This document shows, in pieces, positions 1 to 9,600 of a stretch of 64,000 nt of DNA. The notes under the pieces are model-generated. The model was not told the DNA's origin. It did no database searches and saw only the letters and a list, made by a program, of their open reading frames with translations. Positions within the stretch are counted from its first letter, which is position 1. Each line of letters begins with the position of its first letter. Both the position numbers and the translations under genes were made by a program. The DNA comes from Chitinophaga silvisoli (lineage in GTDB: Bacteria > Bacteroidota > Bacteroidia > Chitinophagales > Chitinophagaceae), in the NCBI RefSeq assembly GCF_003412465.1, contig NZ_QTJV01000003.1:62001-126000 (forward strand), read 5' to 3'.

Positions 1-228
1 AAAGCGTTGGAGATTTTCGGCGGCTTTATCATATACGGGCTGGCTGTATACGTCAGTGCCTTCGGGGAGGTCGATTTCTGATTTGGAAACGTGGTAAAAA
101 GAGTAGGGGTTGCCGGCTGCTTCTAACTTAGCTTCTGGAGCGCCTAACACATCATATGGTCTGGCTGCAACTTTATCAGCCAGCGCCGGCGTGGGTCTTA
201 ATCCTCTGAACGGTCTGATGATTGCCAT
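1..228 (-). CDS. DUF1015 family protein, N-terminal part (cut by window edge)
   Basis: Only the first 76 codons are present; the gene runs off the left edge. The translation opens MAIIRPFRGLRP and soon reads KVAARPYDVL, the N-terminal signature of DUF1015, a family of about 400-residue cytoplasmic proteins with no established biochemical activity that is often found next to serine-biosynthesis genes in Bacteroidota. The ATG at 226-228 fits the family N-terminus. It follows serC on the same strand, but a strong terminator (310-340) lies between them, so it probably has its own promoter. A TACCTTTC box (one mismatch to TAnnTTTG) sits 3 bases before the ATG. Family assignment is from remembered signature residues; function is unknown. 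Confidence 0.8.
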   Translation of the reverse strand, partial: MAIIRPFRGLRPTPALADKVAARPYDVLGAPEAKLEAAGNPYSFYHVSKSEIDLPEGTDVYSQPVYDKAAENLQRF

Positions 229-309
229 AATGAAAGGTATTGTTAGTCAGGTAAATGTAAATGCAAATAGGCAGATGAGCAAATACAAGGCCAACAGGGT
301 TAAAATGCA

Positions 310-340
310 AAAAGCTCCTGCTTTCCGACAGGAGCTTTTT
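310..340 (-). terminator. Rho-independent terminator of serC
   Basis: An 11-bp perfect stem (AAAGCTCCTG type arms, 310-320 with 329-339) with an 8-base loop, followed on the minus strand by a T run. It lies 20 bases after the serC stop codon. Confidence 0.8.
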
Positions 341-360
341 AAATTTTATTAAGAGTAAGA

Positions 361-1431
361 TTAGGCTTTCTTCAGGCTGAAATACTTCATGGCTTCTACC
401 AGTACTTCCACGCTTTCGTATGGCAATGCATTGTACAGGGAAGCACGGAAACCACCTACACTGCGGTGTCCCTTGATACCTACGATGTCTTCCTTCTTGG
501 TAAATTTCAGGAATTCATCTTCCAGTTCAGGTTTATCCATGATAAAGCAAACGTTCATACGGCTACGGTCTTCCTTCGCGACAGTACCACGGAACAATGG
601 GTTCTGGTCGATCTCATCGTATAGGAGTGCTGCTTTTTTCTCATTTAATTTTTCCATAGCTGCTGCACCGCCCTGGTCTCTCAGCCAGCGAAGGGTGAGC
701 ATGGAAATGTAAATTGAAAATACGGGAGGGGTATTCAACATTGATCCGTTCTCAACGTGATTACGGTAGTCCAGAATCGTTGGAATTTTGCGGGTTACCT
801 TACCGAGAATGCTTTTGCGTACAGCTACCATGGTTACGCCGGCAGCGCCCATGTTTTTCTGTACACCAGCGTAGATGAGGGAGAACTTGTTGAAGTCCAT
901 TTGCCTGCTCAGGATATCACTGCTCATGTCGCCTACCAGCGGTACATCTACCTCTGGTAATTGCTGCCATTGAGTACCATAGATGGTATTGTTGGTAGTG
1001 ATATGCAGGTAAGTTGATTTGGGGGAAACATTGAATTGTTTGGGAATGTAATTGTAGTTGCTTTCTTTTGAACTACCAGCTACGTCTACGAAACCAAACT
1101 GTTTTGCTTCTTTAATCGCCTTATTGCTCCATACACCGGTATCAATGTAAGATGCCGTACCATCATTTTCAAGTAAGTTCATCGGAACCTGCAGGAATTG
1201 CTGCGTAGCACCACCGTGAAGGTAGAGTACTTCGAAGTCATCTTCCAGTTGCATCAGTTCGCGTACGAGATTACGTGCCTCATCCATGACAGCCTGAAAC
1301 AGTGGAGTCCTATGCCCTATTTCCAATATGGACATTCCTGACCCCTCAAAGTCAATCAAAGCTTTACTAGCCTTGTACAGAACCTCATTTGGTAATACGG
1401 AAGGTCCCGCGTTAAAATTGTGCACCTTCAT
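361..1431 (-). CDS. serC: Phosphoserine aminotransferase SerC
   Basis: PLP-dependent class V aminotransferase that converts 3-phosphohydroxypyruvate and glutamate to O-phosphoserine and 2-oxoglutarate, the second step of serine synthesis; it also acts in the DXP-dependent vitamin B6 route where that exists. The protein is 356 residues, the usual length. It begins MKVHNFNAGPSVLP, the typical SerC N-terminus, with HGGATQQF near residue 72 and the PLP lysine K192 in YAGVQKNMGAAG. The reading frame is open 13 codons further upstream to a GTG, but the ATG at 1429-1431 matches the family start and is preferred. serA is not in the window; the DUF1015 gene follows downstream beyond a terminator. A TATCTTTG box lies about 140 bases upstream. 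Confidence 0.97.
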   Translation of the reverse strand: MKVHNFNAGPSVLPNEVLYKASKALIDFEGSGMSILEIGHRTPLFQAVMDEARNLVRELMQLEDDFEVLYLHGGATQQFLQVPMNLLENDGTASYIDTGVWSNKAIKEAKQFGFVDVAGSSKESNYNYIPKQFNVSPKSTYLHITTNNTIYGTQWQQLPEVDVPLVGDMSSDILSRQMDFNKFSLIYAGVQKNMGAAGVTMVAVRKSILGKVTRKIPTILDYRNHVENGSMLNTPPVFSIYISMLTLRWLRDQGGAAAMEKLNEKKAALLYDEIDQNPLFRGTVAKEDRSRMNVCFIMDKPELEDEFLKFTKKEDIVGIKGHRSVGGFRASLYNALPYESVEVLVEAMKYFSLKKA

Positions 1432-1573
1432 AGGTCGATCTAAATTAAATAAATTGTTAGCTTGTTCCACTTTGCTTCTTGGTTTTGTCAGAGGAATGGA
1501 TTAAAAAATAGATAATGGCATTTCAAATCAGATGCTGATGTTGTGTAGGATAAGGCTAAAAAGATAGTATTAA

Positions 1574-1581
1574 CAAAGATA
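1574..1581 (-). promoter_or_regulatory. Possible serC -7 box
   Basis: TATCTTTG on the minus strand matches the Bacteroidota -7 consensus TAnnTTTG. No convincing -33 TTTG is visible. It would give a leader of about 135 bases before serC. Confidence 0.35.
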
Positions 1582-1662
1582 ATTTATATTTTTTTAAAAT
1601 CGAAATTAATTGAAACGCCCGTTGGTTACATAATCACCTCTTTTGCACAAAGCTTGTGCCAG

Positions 1663-2610
1663 CTATTCCTCCACACGGCCGATCATTTTGCCTGTATCTG
1701 GCAGTATGGTATTTTCTTTTGGCCTTTTCTGTACCAGCGCAGTAAGTGGTGGCTGGCCTGCATCGACCCAGGCGGTATACCAGCAGCAGGCTACGGCGTG
1801 AATAGCAGCCCGCATACGGCGTTCTACCATATTGCCCAGCAATTGCTGGTACGCTTTCGTATAGGAAGCAGCGTAAGTACGTACCAATTTACCTTTCCTG
1901 TTTTCCCAGGCATAGCGGGCATCTGCGGGCGTACGCAGGCTCAGGGATTTTTCTGCTCTTAGTACCGTGTCTGCCGCCAGCGCACTGGTACATACTATTT
2001 GCCATACAAATGCGGGCACATCCCGGATATAGGCGGCTTTCCCACACCAGTAATTAAAACCGGCATCGGCGAGCAGTTCGGGGATGCGGGATTCCCATAA
2101 GCCATGGATTCCTTCCTGGCCGGTGAACTGTCCGTTATGATTGGAGCAGGCATGCAGTGGCACATGGGCATCGGCCACGTAATGCCCCAGGTCAGCACTG
2201 AGGTGTAATATTTTGTCAAGGTCTTTTTCCTGAAATGCTTTGGTGAGCTGCTTCATCATTTGGGGAATGTACCATGGTACGATCCCATTTTGTAGCAGGC
2301 TATCTTCCCCAAACTGTTGCAGGGCTGCCTGCCAGCTACGGGGTATCCAATCGTAAGGCGGAGGGCCATAGCGATCAAGATCTATGTAATGACGGGGGCC
2401 TTCGGCGGCTACGATATATCTTCTTTTATCTGCATCTGTAGCATGGACTTTCAGGTAGGCCTGCTGTGACTTATAGAGCACCAGCATAGCAGGAGGGAGG
2501 GAGAACACCGCCAGTTCGTTGATTCGTTGATGGGCAAAGAATCCCCAACCCATGACAGAGAATGGGAGGGTGGTGCAAACAACAATGGGAAACAGTCTTT
2601 TTAAAAACAT
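1663..2610 (-). CDS. Secreted zinc-dependent phospholipase C / S1-P1 nuclease-fold protein
   Basis: A 315-residue protein with an N-terminal signal sequence ending near residue 20-21, so that Trp22 would be at or near the mature N-terminus, as in zinc phospholipase C and S1/P1 nucleases, where the N-terminal Trp helps bind zinc. The rest of the trinuclear zinc set can be picked out: H27, H74 and D77 or D79 in HYIDLD, H143/D147/H149 in GHYVADAHVP, and H169/E173 in HGLWE. These residues support a metal-dependent phosphodiesterase acting in the periplasm or outside the cell; whether the substrate is a phospholipid or a nucleic acid cannot be told. The ATG is 2 bases after the stop codon of the DUF502 gene, so the two genes are very probably co-transcribed. 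Confidence 0.8.
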   Translation of the reverse strand: MFLKRLFPIVVCTTLPFSVMGWGFFAHQRINELAVFSLPPAMLVLYKSQQAYLKVHATDADKRRYIVAAEGPRHYIDLDRYGPPPYDWIPRSWQAALQQFGEDSLLQNGIVPWYIPQMMKQLTKAFQEKDLDKILHLSADLGHYVADAHVPLHACSNHNGQFTGQEGIHGLWESRIPELLADAGFNYWCGKAAYIRDVPAFVWQIVCTSALAADTVLRAEKSLSLRTPADARYAWENRKGKLVRTYAASYTKAYQQLLGNMVERRMRAAIHAVACCWYTAWVDAGQPPLTALVQKRPKENTILPDTGKMIGRVEE

Positions 2611-2612
2611 AA

Positions 2613-3236
2613 TTATTTATGGTGGTGTTCCAGGGAGGTCACCCCACCGCTCACGGCAAACTTCATGGCTTCCCCTGCAGAGATATTCGTGAGGGGTTTT
2701 ACCTTGTGGGCTGGCACCATGAATACCTTGCCTGTGATGGCGTAAGCGTGCGGTACATATACTGCCATGTAGCCTTCCAGGCCGAGGGAGCTTACATCCG
2801 GCTGGGTGATGAAGCCCATTTCCCATACATCCACACCATAGATCTGGACAAGTACAGGATGGTCGAACTTCTTCTTCTCCCCGACAAAAGCGTCAAAAAC
2901 GTCTTTGACAGATGAGTAGATATATTTAATGAAAGGTGTCTTTTCCAGGATGCTGTCAAAAAGGGCGAAGATCCTTCCCAGGATAAAGGAGGAACTCAGG
3001 TAACCCACTACCACTACCAGCAGCAAAACCAGCGTAAAGCCCACTCCCTTGAACCTGAGGTAGCTGAAAGGAGCTCCCAGGGGGATGAGTTCCTTTGGGA
3101 AGATATTGTCGATGGTTACAAACAGGTAGTACAAAGTAAAGGCGGTCACACCGATAGGTGCCAGGACCAACAGACCCTGGAAGAAATACCTTAATATCTT
3201 CGATGCCAGAACTTTAAATCGAATTTTTGGAGACAT
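2613..3236 (-). CDS. DUF502 family inner-membrane protein
   Basis: A 207-residue protein with two hydrophobic helices near residues 18-42 (starting after FFQGLLVLAPIGVTA) and 58-86 (VGFTLVLLLVVVVGYLSSSF), followed by a soluble C-terminal half. The QGLLVLAPIGVTAFTL segment and the later KYIYSSVKDV stretch are typical of DUF502, a family found widely in bacteria and in plants, with no defined activity. It is the first gene of a two-gene unit with the phospholipase-like gene, which begins 2 bases downstream. A TACCTTTG -7 box lies 23 bases before the ATG. The C-terminus ends in a run of His residues (EHHHK). Confidence 0.85.
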   Translation of the reverse strand: MSPKIRFKVLASKILRYFFQGLLVLAPIGVTAFTLYYLFVTIDNIFPKELIPLGAPFSYLRFKGVGFTLVLLLVVVVGYLSSSFILGRIFALFDSILEKTPFIKYIYSSVKDVFDAFVGEKKKFDHPVLVQIYGVDVWEMGFITQPDVSSLGLEGYMAVYVPHAYAITGKVFMVPAHKVKPLTNISAGEAMKFAVSGGVTSLEHHHK

Positions 3237-3258
3237 ATAGTTGTTGTAATAACTGGGG

Positions 3259-3266
3259 CAAAGGTA
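3259..3266 (-). promoter_or_regulatory. -7 box of the DUF502 operon
   Basis: TACCTTTG on the minus strand, an exact TAnnTTTG match, 22 bases before the DUF502 ATG. No clear -33 element is seen. Confidence 0.5.
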
Positions 3267-3523
3267 CTATAAATGGGGGAATGTGTTTTTTAACTTCAAC
3301 TTATCTACATTAAATAAAATTGTTCTGGAAACTTTTGAAGTTTAAAAAGTTTCCATAGTTTTACCACAACCTTATTCTGGGTAATGACTCATTTTCATTA
3401 CTAAAGCTGGCCACAAGCCCGGCTATACTGCCTTTATTTCAAAAAGGGTGCATTCAACAATGAGTCACTACTATATTCTGAGAAGAGATTTGAGATTTTT
3501 TGCCCCTGCAAAACAACTATCCA

Positions 3524-4132
3524 ATGGAAATACAGGAACGTATTCTGGATACCGCATTCAATTTGTTCAGCCAGTTTGGCACCAGATCCATTACGATGGA
3601 CGACATCGCCCAAAAGATGGGAGTCTCCAAAAAGACCCTTTACGCCCACTTCGCTGACAAAGACGAGCTGGTCACCCATGCGATTTCCCGCCATCTGCTC
3701 ACGATAGAAAAAGACTGCAAAGCAAATCAGACTGAGGCTGACGATGCCATAGGGGAACTATTCCTTGTCATGCAGATGCTGGACAAGCAGTTCAGGAATA
3801 TGAAGCCCTTTGTCCTCCTCGACCTGCAAAGATATCATGCTACCGCTTACCAGGCTTTCCTCTCTTACAGGGATAACAGCCTGCAAAACACTATCCGCGA
3901 GAACCTGGAAAGGGGGATCAGGGAAGGGCTTTACCGCCCCAACCTCGATGTGGATGTGCTCACCAAATACCGCCTGGCCACTGCTATGCTCTGTTTTCAG
4001 CCAGATGTATTCGCACCCGGGCTCTACGAGATGAATAAGGTACAACGCATTTTACTGGAACATTTTCTTTATGGACTTGTTTCGGGTAAAGGATATGAAA
4101 AGATCGAAGCCTACAAACTACAACTATCGTAA
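3524..4132 (+). CDS. TetR/AcrR family regulator of the efflux operon
   Basis: A 202-residue TetR-type repressor. The N-terminus MEIQERILDTAFNLFSQFG leads into the helix-turn-helix (ITMDDIAQKMGVSKKTLYAHF, about residues 22-43), which is the conserved TetR DNA-binding domain; the C-terminal part is the variable ligand-binding and dimer region. The ATG at 3524 is preferred over an in-frame TTG eight codons upstream because it fits the family N-terminus. The gene ends 6 bases before the TolC-like gene and is the first gene of a four-gene RND efflux operon, so it most likely represses its own operon and responds to a transported compound. The divergent neighbour is the DUF502 gene; the 287-base gap must hold both promoters. 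Confidence 0.9.
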   Translation: MEIQERILDTAFNLFSQFGTRSITMDDIAQKMGVSKKTLYAHFADKDELVTHAISRHLLTIEKDCKANQTEADDAIGELFLVMQMLDKQFRNMKPFVLLDLQRYHATAYQAFLSYRDNSLQNTIRENLERGIREGLYRPNLDVDVLTKYRLATAMLCFQPDVFAPGLYEMNKVQRILLEHFLYGLVSGKGYEKIEAYKLQLS

Positions 4133-4138
4133 AACCAA

Positions 4139-5512
4139 ATGACCTTTATGCAAGCGAACAAAAAGCGGACAGGATGGATAGGAGCCTTGCTGCTGCTGAT
4201 TTTTCACACGGGAATGGCCCAGTCCCCCGCCAATACGCAGTTAGCGCCCATGTCGCTCTCTGCGAAAGAAGCGGTAGACTATGCCCTGGCCAACCAGGCG
4301 ACCGTGCGAAATGCTAAACTGGATGAACTCATTCAGCTGGCGAAAAACAAAGAAGTGAGCGGTATGGCGCTTCCCCAACTCAGCGGTGCAGGATCCTTCC
4401 AGCACAATCCAATTGTCCAGAAACAACTGATCGATGCTTCTAACTTTTCCGACACTGTTCCCAAAGGAACACTGGTACCCTTCGCCTTTGGATTGAAATT
4501 CAACGTACTTGGCGAAGTGAAATTCAACCAGGTTCTCTTCGACCCCAGCGTACTCGTAGCCCTCCAGGCCCGCAAAACACTGGAAGAGCTCTCCCACAGA
4601 GGAGTACAGAAGGCGGAGATCGATGTCAAAGTGAATGTTTACAAAGCTTATTACAACGTGCTCTCCGCCCGTAAAGCCCTGAGTATCCTCAGGGGCAACC
4701 TGACTACGCTTGAAAAACTGCTGGGTGAAACAAGGGAAACCTACAAAAACGGTCTCGTAGAAAAACTGGATGTAGACAGGCTGGTGGTACAGGTAACCAA
4801 CCTTCGTACCGAGGAGACCAAATTACAGAACCTGTCAGAAGTCGGGATGGCAGCCCTCAAATATTACATGGGTATGCCCATGCGTACAGAGCTGACACTT
4901 ACCGATACTCTCTCTACCGCAGAAATAAAATCAGCAGTAGCCGTGGAAAAATTCGACTACTCTCAGCGTATAGAATATCAATTACTTCAGTCACAAAAGA
5001 AAGCATACGAATACGATCTGAAGCGGTATAAATACAATGCCCTGCCTGTACTTTCCCTGTTTGGTACAGGAGGTGTGAGCCGCGCGAGCGATGTGTTCAA
5101 CTACTTCGACAAGCAGACCTGGTACGGCTATGTAGGCTATGGTGTAAACCTGAGCTTCAACATCTTCAGCGGCTTCCAGCGGAGACGCAAGGTAGACCAG
5201 GCTTTCCTGCAGGTAAAGAAAACAGAAATTACAATAGAGGATACCAAGCTTGGTATTGACCTGGAACAAACACAATCTACTTCCAACCTGCGCAACAATA
5301 TCGTGGCGCTCGAAGCTCAGGAAAGCAATATGCAACTGGCACAGGAGGTATACAATATGACCCAGATCAAATACAGGGAGGGTGTAGGTTCCAGCGTGGA
5401 AATGAGTAATGCGGAAAATGACCTGCTCACCGCCCAGAACAATTATTTCACAGCACTTTACAATGCCAGTGTGTCAAAAATTGATTACCTGAAAGCTTAC
5501 GGCAAGTTGTAG
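4139..5512 (+). CDS. TolC-family outer-membrane efflux protein
   Basis: A 457-residue outer-membrane channel subunit. A signal peptide (hydrophobic LLLLIFHTGMAQ, cleavage near residue 27) is followed by the long helical, alanine- and glutamine-rich OEP repeat pattern of TolC proteins, ending with the usual LTAQNNYFTALYNASVSKIDYLKAYG segment where a second helical repeat closes. It forms the exit duct for the adaptor and RND pump encoded just downstream (34 and then 18 bases apart). Two starts are possible, ATG 4139 and ATG 4148; both leave a complete signal peptide. TolC proteins in Bacteroidota are routinely part of such operons, and the complete set here suggests drug, bile or antimicrobial export, substrate unknown. 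Confidence 0.92.
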   Translation: MTFMQANKKRTGWIGALLLLIFHTGMAQSPANTQLAPMSLSAKEAVDYALANQATVRNAKLDELIQLAKNKEVSGMALPQLSGAGSFQHNPIVQKQLIDASNFSDTVPKGTLVPFAFGLKFNVLGEVKFNQVLFDPSVLVALQARKTLEELSHRGVQKAEIDVKVNVYKAYYNVLSARKALSILRGNLTTLEKLLGETRETYKNGLVEKLDVDRLVVQVTNLRTEETKLQNLSEVGMAALKYYMGMPMRTELTLTDTLSTAEIKSAVAVEKFDYSQRIEYQLLQSQKKAYEYDLKRYKYNALPVLSLFGTGGVSRASDVFNYFDKQTWYGYVGYGVNLSFNIFSGFQRRRKVDQAFLQVKKTEITIEDTKLGIDLEQTQSTSNLRNNIVALEAQESNMQLAQEVYNMTQIKYREGVGSSVEMSNAENDLLTAQNNYFTALYNASVSKIDYLKAYGKL

Positions 5513-5546
5513 TAGCTGCATTATTTCTAATTCTAATTCATTCTAT

Positions 5547-6653
5547 ATGTCTTACAAACATTCATCCGCATTACTGTTCCTGCTCGTTCTCGTGGCATGC
5601 GGTCAACCTACAGCTGAAGAAAAACTGAAGCAGCTGAAACAAAAGGAAGCGGACCTGAAAAAAGAAATTGCACAGCTGGAAAAAGAAGTGAGTAAAACTG
5701 ATACGGCTGCAAAGAAGATGAAGTCAGTAGTAGTGACCGCTGTAAAAGATTCCGTGTTCGAACACTATATAGATATACAAGGTGCAGTAGATGCACGCGA
5801 AAACGTGAACGTCAGTTCCAAAGTACCCGGTGTGATCACCGCTATTTATGTAAAGGAAGGACAGCAGGTTTCCAAAGGCCAGACACTGGCACAGGTAGAT
5901 GATCAGATTCTTAGGGCTAATGTGGCTGAACTCCGCACCCAGCTGGACCTGGCAACAACCCTGTATCAAAAACAACAGAACCTGTGGAAACAACAGATTG
6001 GGTCCGAAGTGCAATACCTGAATGCTAAAAACCAAAAGGAATCACTGGAAAGGAAAATGGCTACGCTGAACGATCAGCTCTCTCAGGCTAAGATCGTTTC
6101 TCCGATCAACGGTACTGTGGATGCGGTGATCTCTAAACTGGGAGACAATGCAGCACCTGGTGCAGCTTCATTCAGGGTTGTGAACAGTGCTAACTTAAGG
6201 GTACTGGCTAATGTAGCAGAAGCTTATGCCGGTGTGGTAAAAACAGGTGATGCGGTCGTAGTCAGGTTCCCGGATATCGATAAGGAACTCCGTACCAAAA
6301 TCGGATTTGCAGCCAAAGCAATTGATCCGGTAAGCCGTACTATCAAAATAGAAGTACCCATGCCCAATGATGCTGCACTGAGACCCAATATGATTGCACA
6401 GATCAAGATCATAGACTATTCTACTCCTCATGCACTGGTGATACCTGTCAATGTGATCCAGTATGCATTAGGCAAATCCTATGTAATCGTTGCTGAGAAT
6501 TCCAAAGATGGATTGATTGCAAAGAGAAGAGAAGTGGAAGTAGGTCGTACCTACAATGACAAAGCTGAAATAAAAAGCGGATTACAGGTAGGGGATAATG
6601 TAGTAACAACAGGTTATCAGGGATTGAATGACAATGACCTGATCCAGTTATGA
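5547..6653 (+). CDS. RND efflux periplasmic adaptor lipoprotein (HlyD/AcrA family)
   Basis: A 368-residue membrane fusion protein. A lipoprotein signal ends in LVLVAC with the lipidated Cys at residue 18. It is followed by a charged coiled coil (about residues 24-58, EEKLKQLKQKEADLKKEI and on), unusual in being placed before the first barrel-sandwich part, then the lipoyl-like segment YVKEGQQVSKGQTLAQVDD, the helical hairpin, the second lipoyl half (SPINGTVDAV), and the beta-barrel and membrane-proximal domains. It links the inner-membrane pump with the TolC-like channel. The gene stands between those two in the operon, with 34 and 18 bases of spacing. Confidence 0.93.
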   Translation: MSYKHSSALLFLLVLVACGQPTAEEKLKQLKQKEADLKKEIAQLEKEVSKTDTAAKKMKSVVVTAVKDSVFEHYIDIQGAVDARENVNVSSKVPGVITAIYVKEGQQVSKGQTLAQVDDQILRANVAELRTQLDLATTLYQKQQNLWKQQIGSEVQYLNAKNQKESLERKMATLNDQLSQAKIVSPINGTVDAVISKLGDNAAPGAASFRVVNSANLRVLANVAEAYAGVVKTGDAVVVRFPDIDKELRTKIGFAAKAIDPVSRTIKIEVPMPNDAALRPNMIAQIKIIDYSTPHALVIPVNVIQYALGKSYVIVAENSKDGLIAKRREVEVGRTYNDKAEIKSGLQVGDNVVTTGYQGLNDNDLIQL

Positions 6654-6671
6654 TCTTAAAAATACTGTTGT

Positions 6672-9600
6672 ATGCAAGATAATCTGAACAAAGAATTTAA
6701 GCCTACCAGCTGGGCGATTGATAATAAGGTGAGCGTGTATGTCGCCACTATTATCATAGCTATAGCTGGTATACTATCCTATCAAAATCTGCCGAAGGAG
6801 CAATACCCGGAGGTAGTGTTTCCGCAGTTCTATATCAGTACGATCAATACCGGTACTTCTCCTGAAGATATGGAAACGCTTGTGACCAAGCCTATTGAAA
6901 AACAACTGGGTGGTATCTCTGGTGTGAAGTCTATCAAGAGTACGAGTATGCAGGATTACTCTGCTATCACCATTGAGTTTGAAGCAGGGGAGGACCTGGA
7001 AACAGCGCGTCAGGAGGTAAGAGAAAAAGTAGATGATGCCAAGAAAGACCTGCCGCAAAAACTCACACAGGAACCCCAGATCATCAAGATAGATGTATCG
7101 CAGATTCCGATCATGAACATCAACCTGTCCGGCGACTTTGACCTGCAGTCATTGAAGAAGTATGCGGACGAAATGCAGGATAGGATTGAAGCGCTGAACG
7201 AGATCACCCGTGTGGATATTGTTGGTGCACTGGATCGTGAAATCCAGATCAATGTAGATAAATACAAGATGGATGCAGCGCAGGTGAGCTTTGATGATAT
7301 TGGCAATGCGATAGCTGCTGAAAACATGACCATCTCTGGTGGTCAGGTTTCTATGGATGGCCAGAAACGCACACTGAGTGTAAAGGGAGAATATAAGGAT
7401 CCGTTGAAGTTGCGCAATATCGTGATCCGGAGTGCATCCGGTGCCACCGTTTACCTGCGCGATATTGCTGATGTGGTAGATGGATTTGAGGAACAGGAGA
7501 GCTATGCACGACTGGGTGGGCAGAATGTAATCACACTGAACGTCATCAAACAGAGTGGTAAGAACCTGATTGATGCCTCTGACAAGATCAGGGTGATCAT
7601 CGAAGAAATGAAGAAGGATTATTTGCCAAAGGGTCTGAATGTAGTGATAACAGGTGATCAGTCGAACTCCACGCGTGTAACACTGCATGACCTGATCAAT
7701 ACCATCATCATTGGTTTCCTGTTGGTGACAGTGATCCTCATGTTTTTCATGGGGGCGGTGAATGCCATCTTTGTGGCGGCATCAGTGCCGATCTCAATGT
7801 TCATTGCCTTCCTGCTGATGCCGGCCTATCATTTTACCCTGAATATGATGGTGCTGTTCTCGTTCCTGCTGGCATTGGGGATCGTGGTGGATGATGCGAT
7901 CGTGGTGATAGAAAACGTGCACCGTATTTTTTATGAACGAAAGGACCTGGGGATAGTCAAGGCTGCCAAGATAGCGGCGGGAGAAGTATTTCTACCTGTA
8001 TTCTCAGGTACGCTTACGGTGCTGGCACCATTTGTACCATTGCTTTTCTGGCCGGGTATAATAGGTAAGTTTATGTTCTTCCTGCCGGTAACGTTGATCA
8101 CTACACTGGGAGCATCACTGGTGGTGGCGTATATTATCAACCCTGTGTTTGCCGTAGATTTCATGGACAGGCACGAAGGGGAGAATCATCCGAAGCCTAA
8201 GTGGAATAAGAAGTTCACTTATATGGCCATCGTGTTTGGTGTGATTGCATTGTTGGGTTATGCGAATGGCAGTGTGGGCCTGGGTAACTTTGTCATTTTT
8301 ATATTCCTTTTGATCTTACTGGAGAAGTTTTACCTGGGGGGCGTGGCACGCCGCTTCCAGAGCAACTTCTGGCCAAAGGTACAGGAACGATATAAACGTG
8401 TGTTAAAATGGTGCCTGATTGGATGGAGACCTATCTGGATTTTGATTGGCACATTCGGTTTGCTGTTCTTTAGTATTATGCTCACCATGATCAGAAATCC
8501 TAAAGTAGTATTCTTTCCACAGGCAGATCCGAACTTCATCTATGCATACATAGAGCTGCCAATGGGTACAGATCAGAAGTACACTGACAGTATCACGCAC
8601 ATAGTAGAAAACAGGATTACAAAAGTGGTGGGGCCGGATAACCCGATCGTGGAATCAATTATCTCCAATGTAGCGGTAGGGGCAGGAGATCCGTCACAGA
8701 TGGATATGAGTGTACAGCCTAATAAAGGGAAAGTAACAGTAGCCTTCGTAGAGTTTGGAAAACGTGACGGACATGGTACCAAACAATACCTGGACAAGAT
8801 CAGGCAGGCGGTGAGAGGGATACCGGGTACGGATATCACGGTGGAGCAGGAGCAGGGTGGGCCTCCAACAGGTAAACCCATCAATATAGAAATAGCGGGT
8901 GATGAATTTGACGAGCTGACATCAACAGCTGAAAAGCTGAAACGCTATCTGGATTCACTGGAAATTGGTGGAGTGGAAGAGTTGCGTACAGACTTCCAGA
9001 GTAACAAGCCCGAGATTTTAGTGAATATAGATCGTGAGCGGGCGAACAGGGAGGGTATATCGACTTATACAATTGGTATGGCGTTGCGTACTGCTTTGTA
9101 TGGCGCAGAGGTGTCCAAGTTCAGAGATCCGGAGGATGATTATCCGATCATGGTAAGGTTCCAGGAAAATCAGCGTAACAATATCAACACGCTCATGAAC
9201 CTGAACCTGGTGTACCGGGATATGAATATGGGAGGAGCGATCAGGCAGGTGCCGCTGAGTGCAGTAGCAGATATTCGTTACTCTAATACTTATGCTAGTA
9301 TCAAACGTATAGATCAGAAGCGTGTGGTGACTTTATACTCCAATGTACTTACCGGATATAATACAAACGAGGTGGTACAGCAGATCCAGACAGCGCTGGG
9401 CGATTTTGTAAAGCCTTCAGGGATCCAGGTAAAGATGACGGGTGAGCAGGAGGACCAGGCAGAGACGATGAACTTCCTGTTGCTGGCTATGGTGGGAGCG
9501 TTTGGATTGATCCTGATGATCATGGTGACGCAATTCAATTCAATAGGTCGTCCGCTGGTGATTTTTATGGAAATTCTCTTTAGTATCATAGGGGTATTCC

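Noticed and set aside
110..352. 80-codon plus-strand frame near the left edge
   Set aside because: It is antisense to the start of the DUF1015 gene and runs through the serC terminator hairpin.
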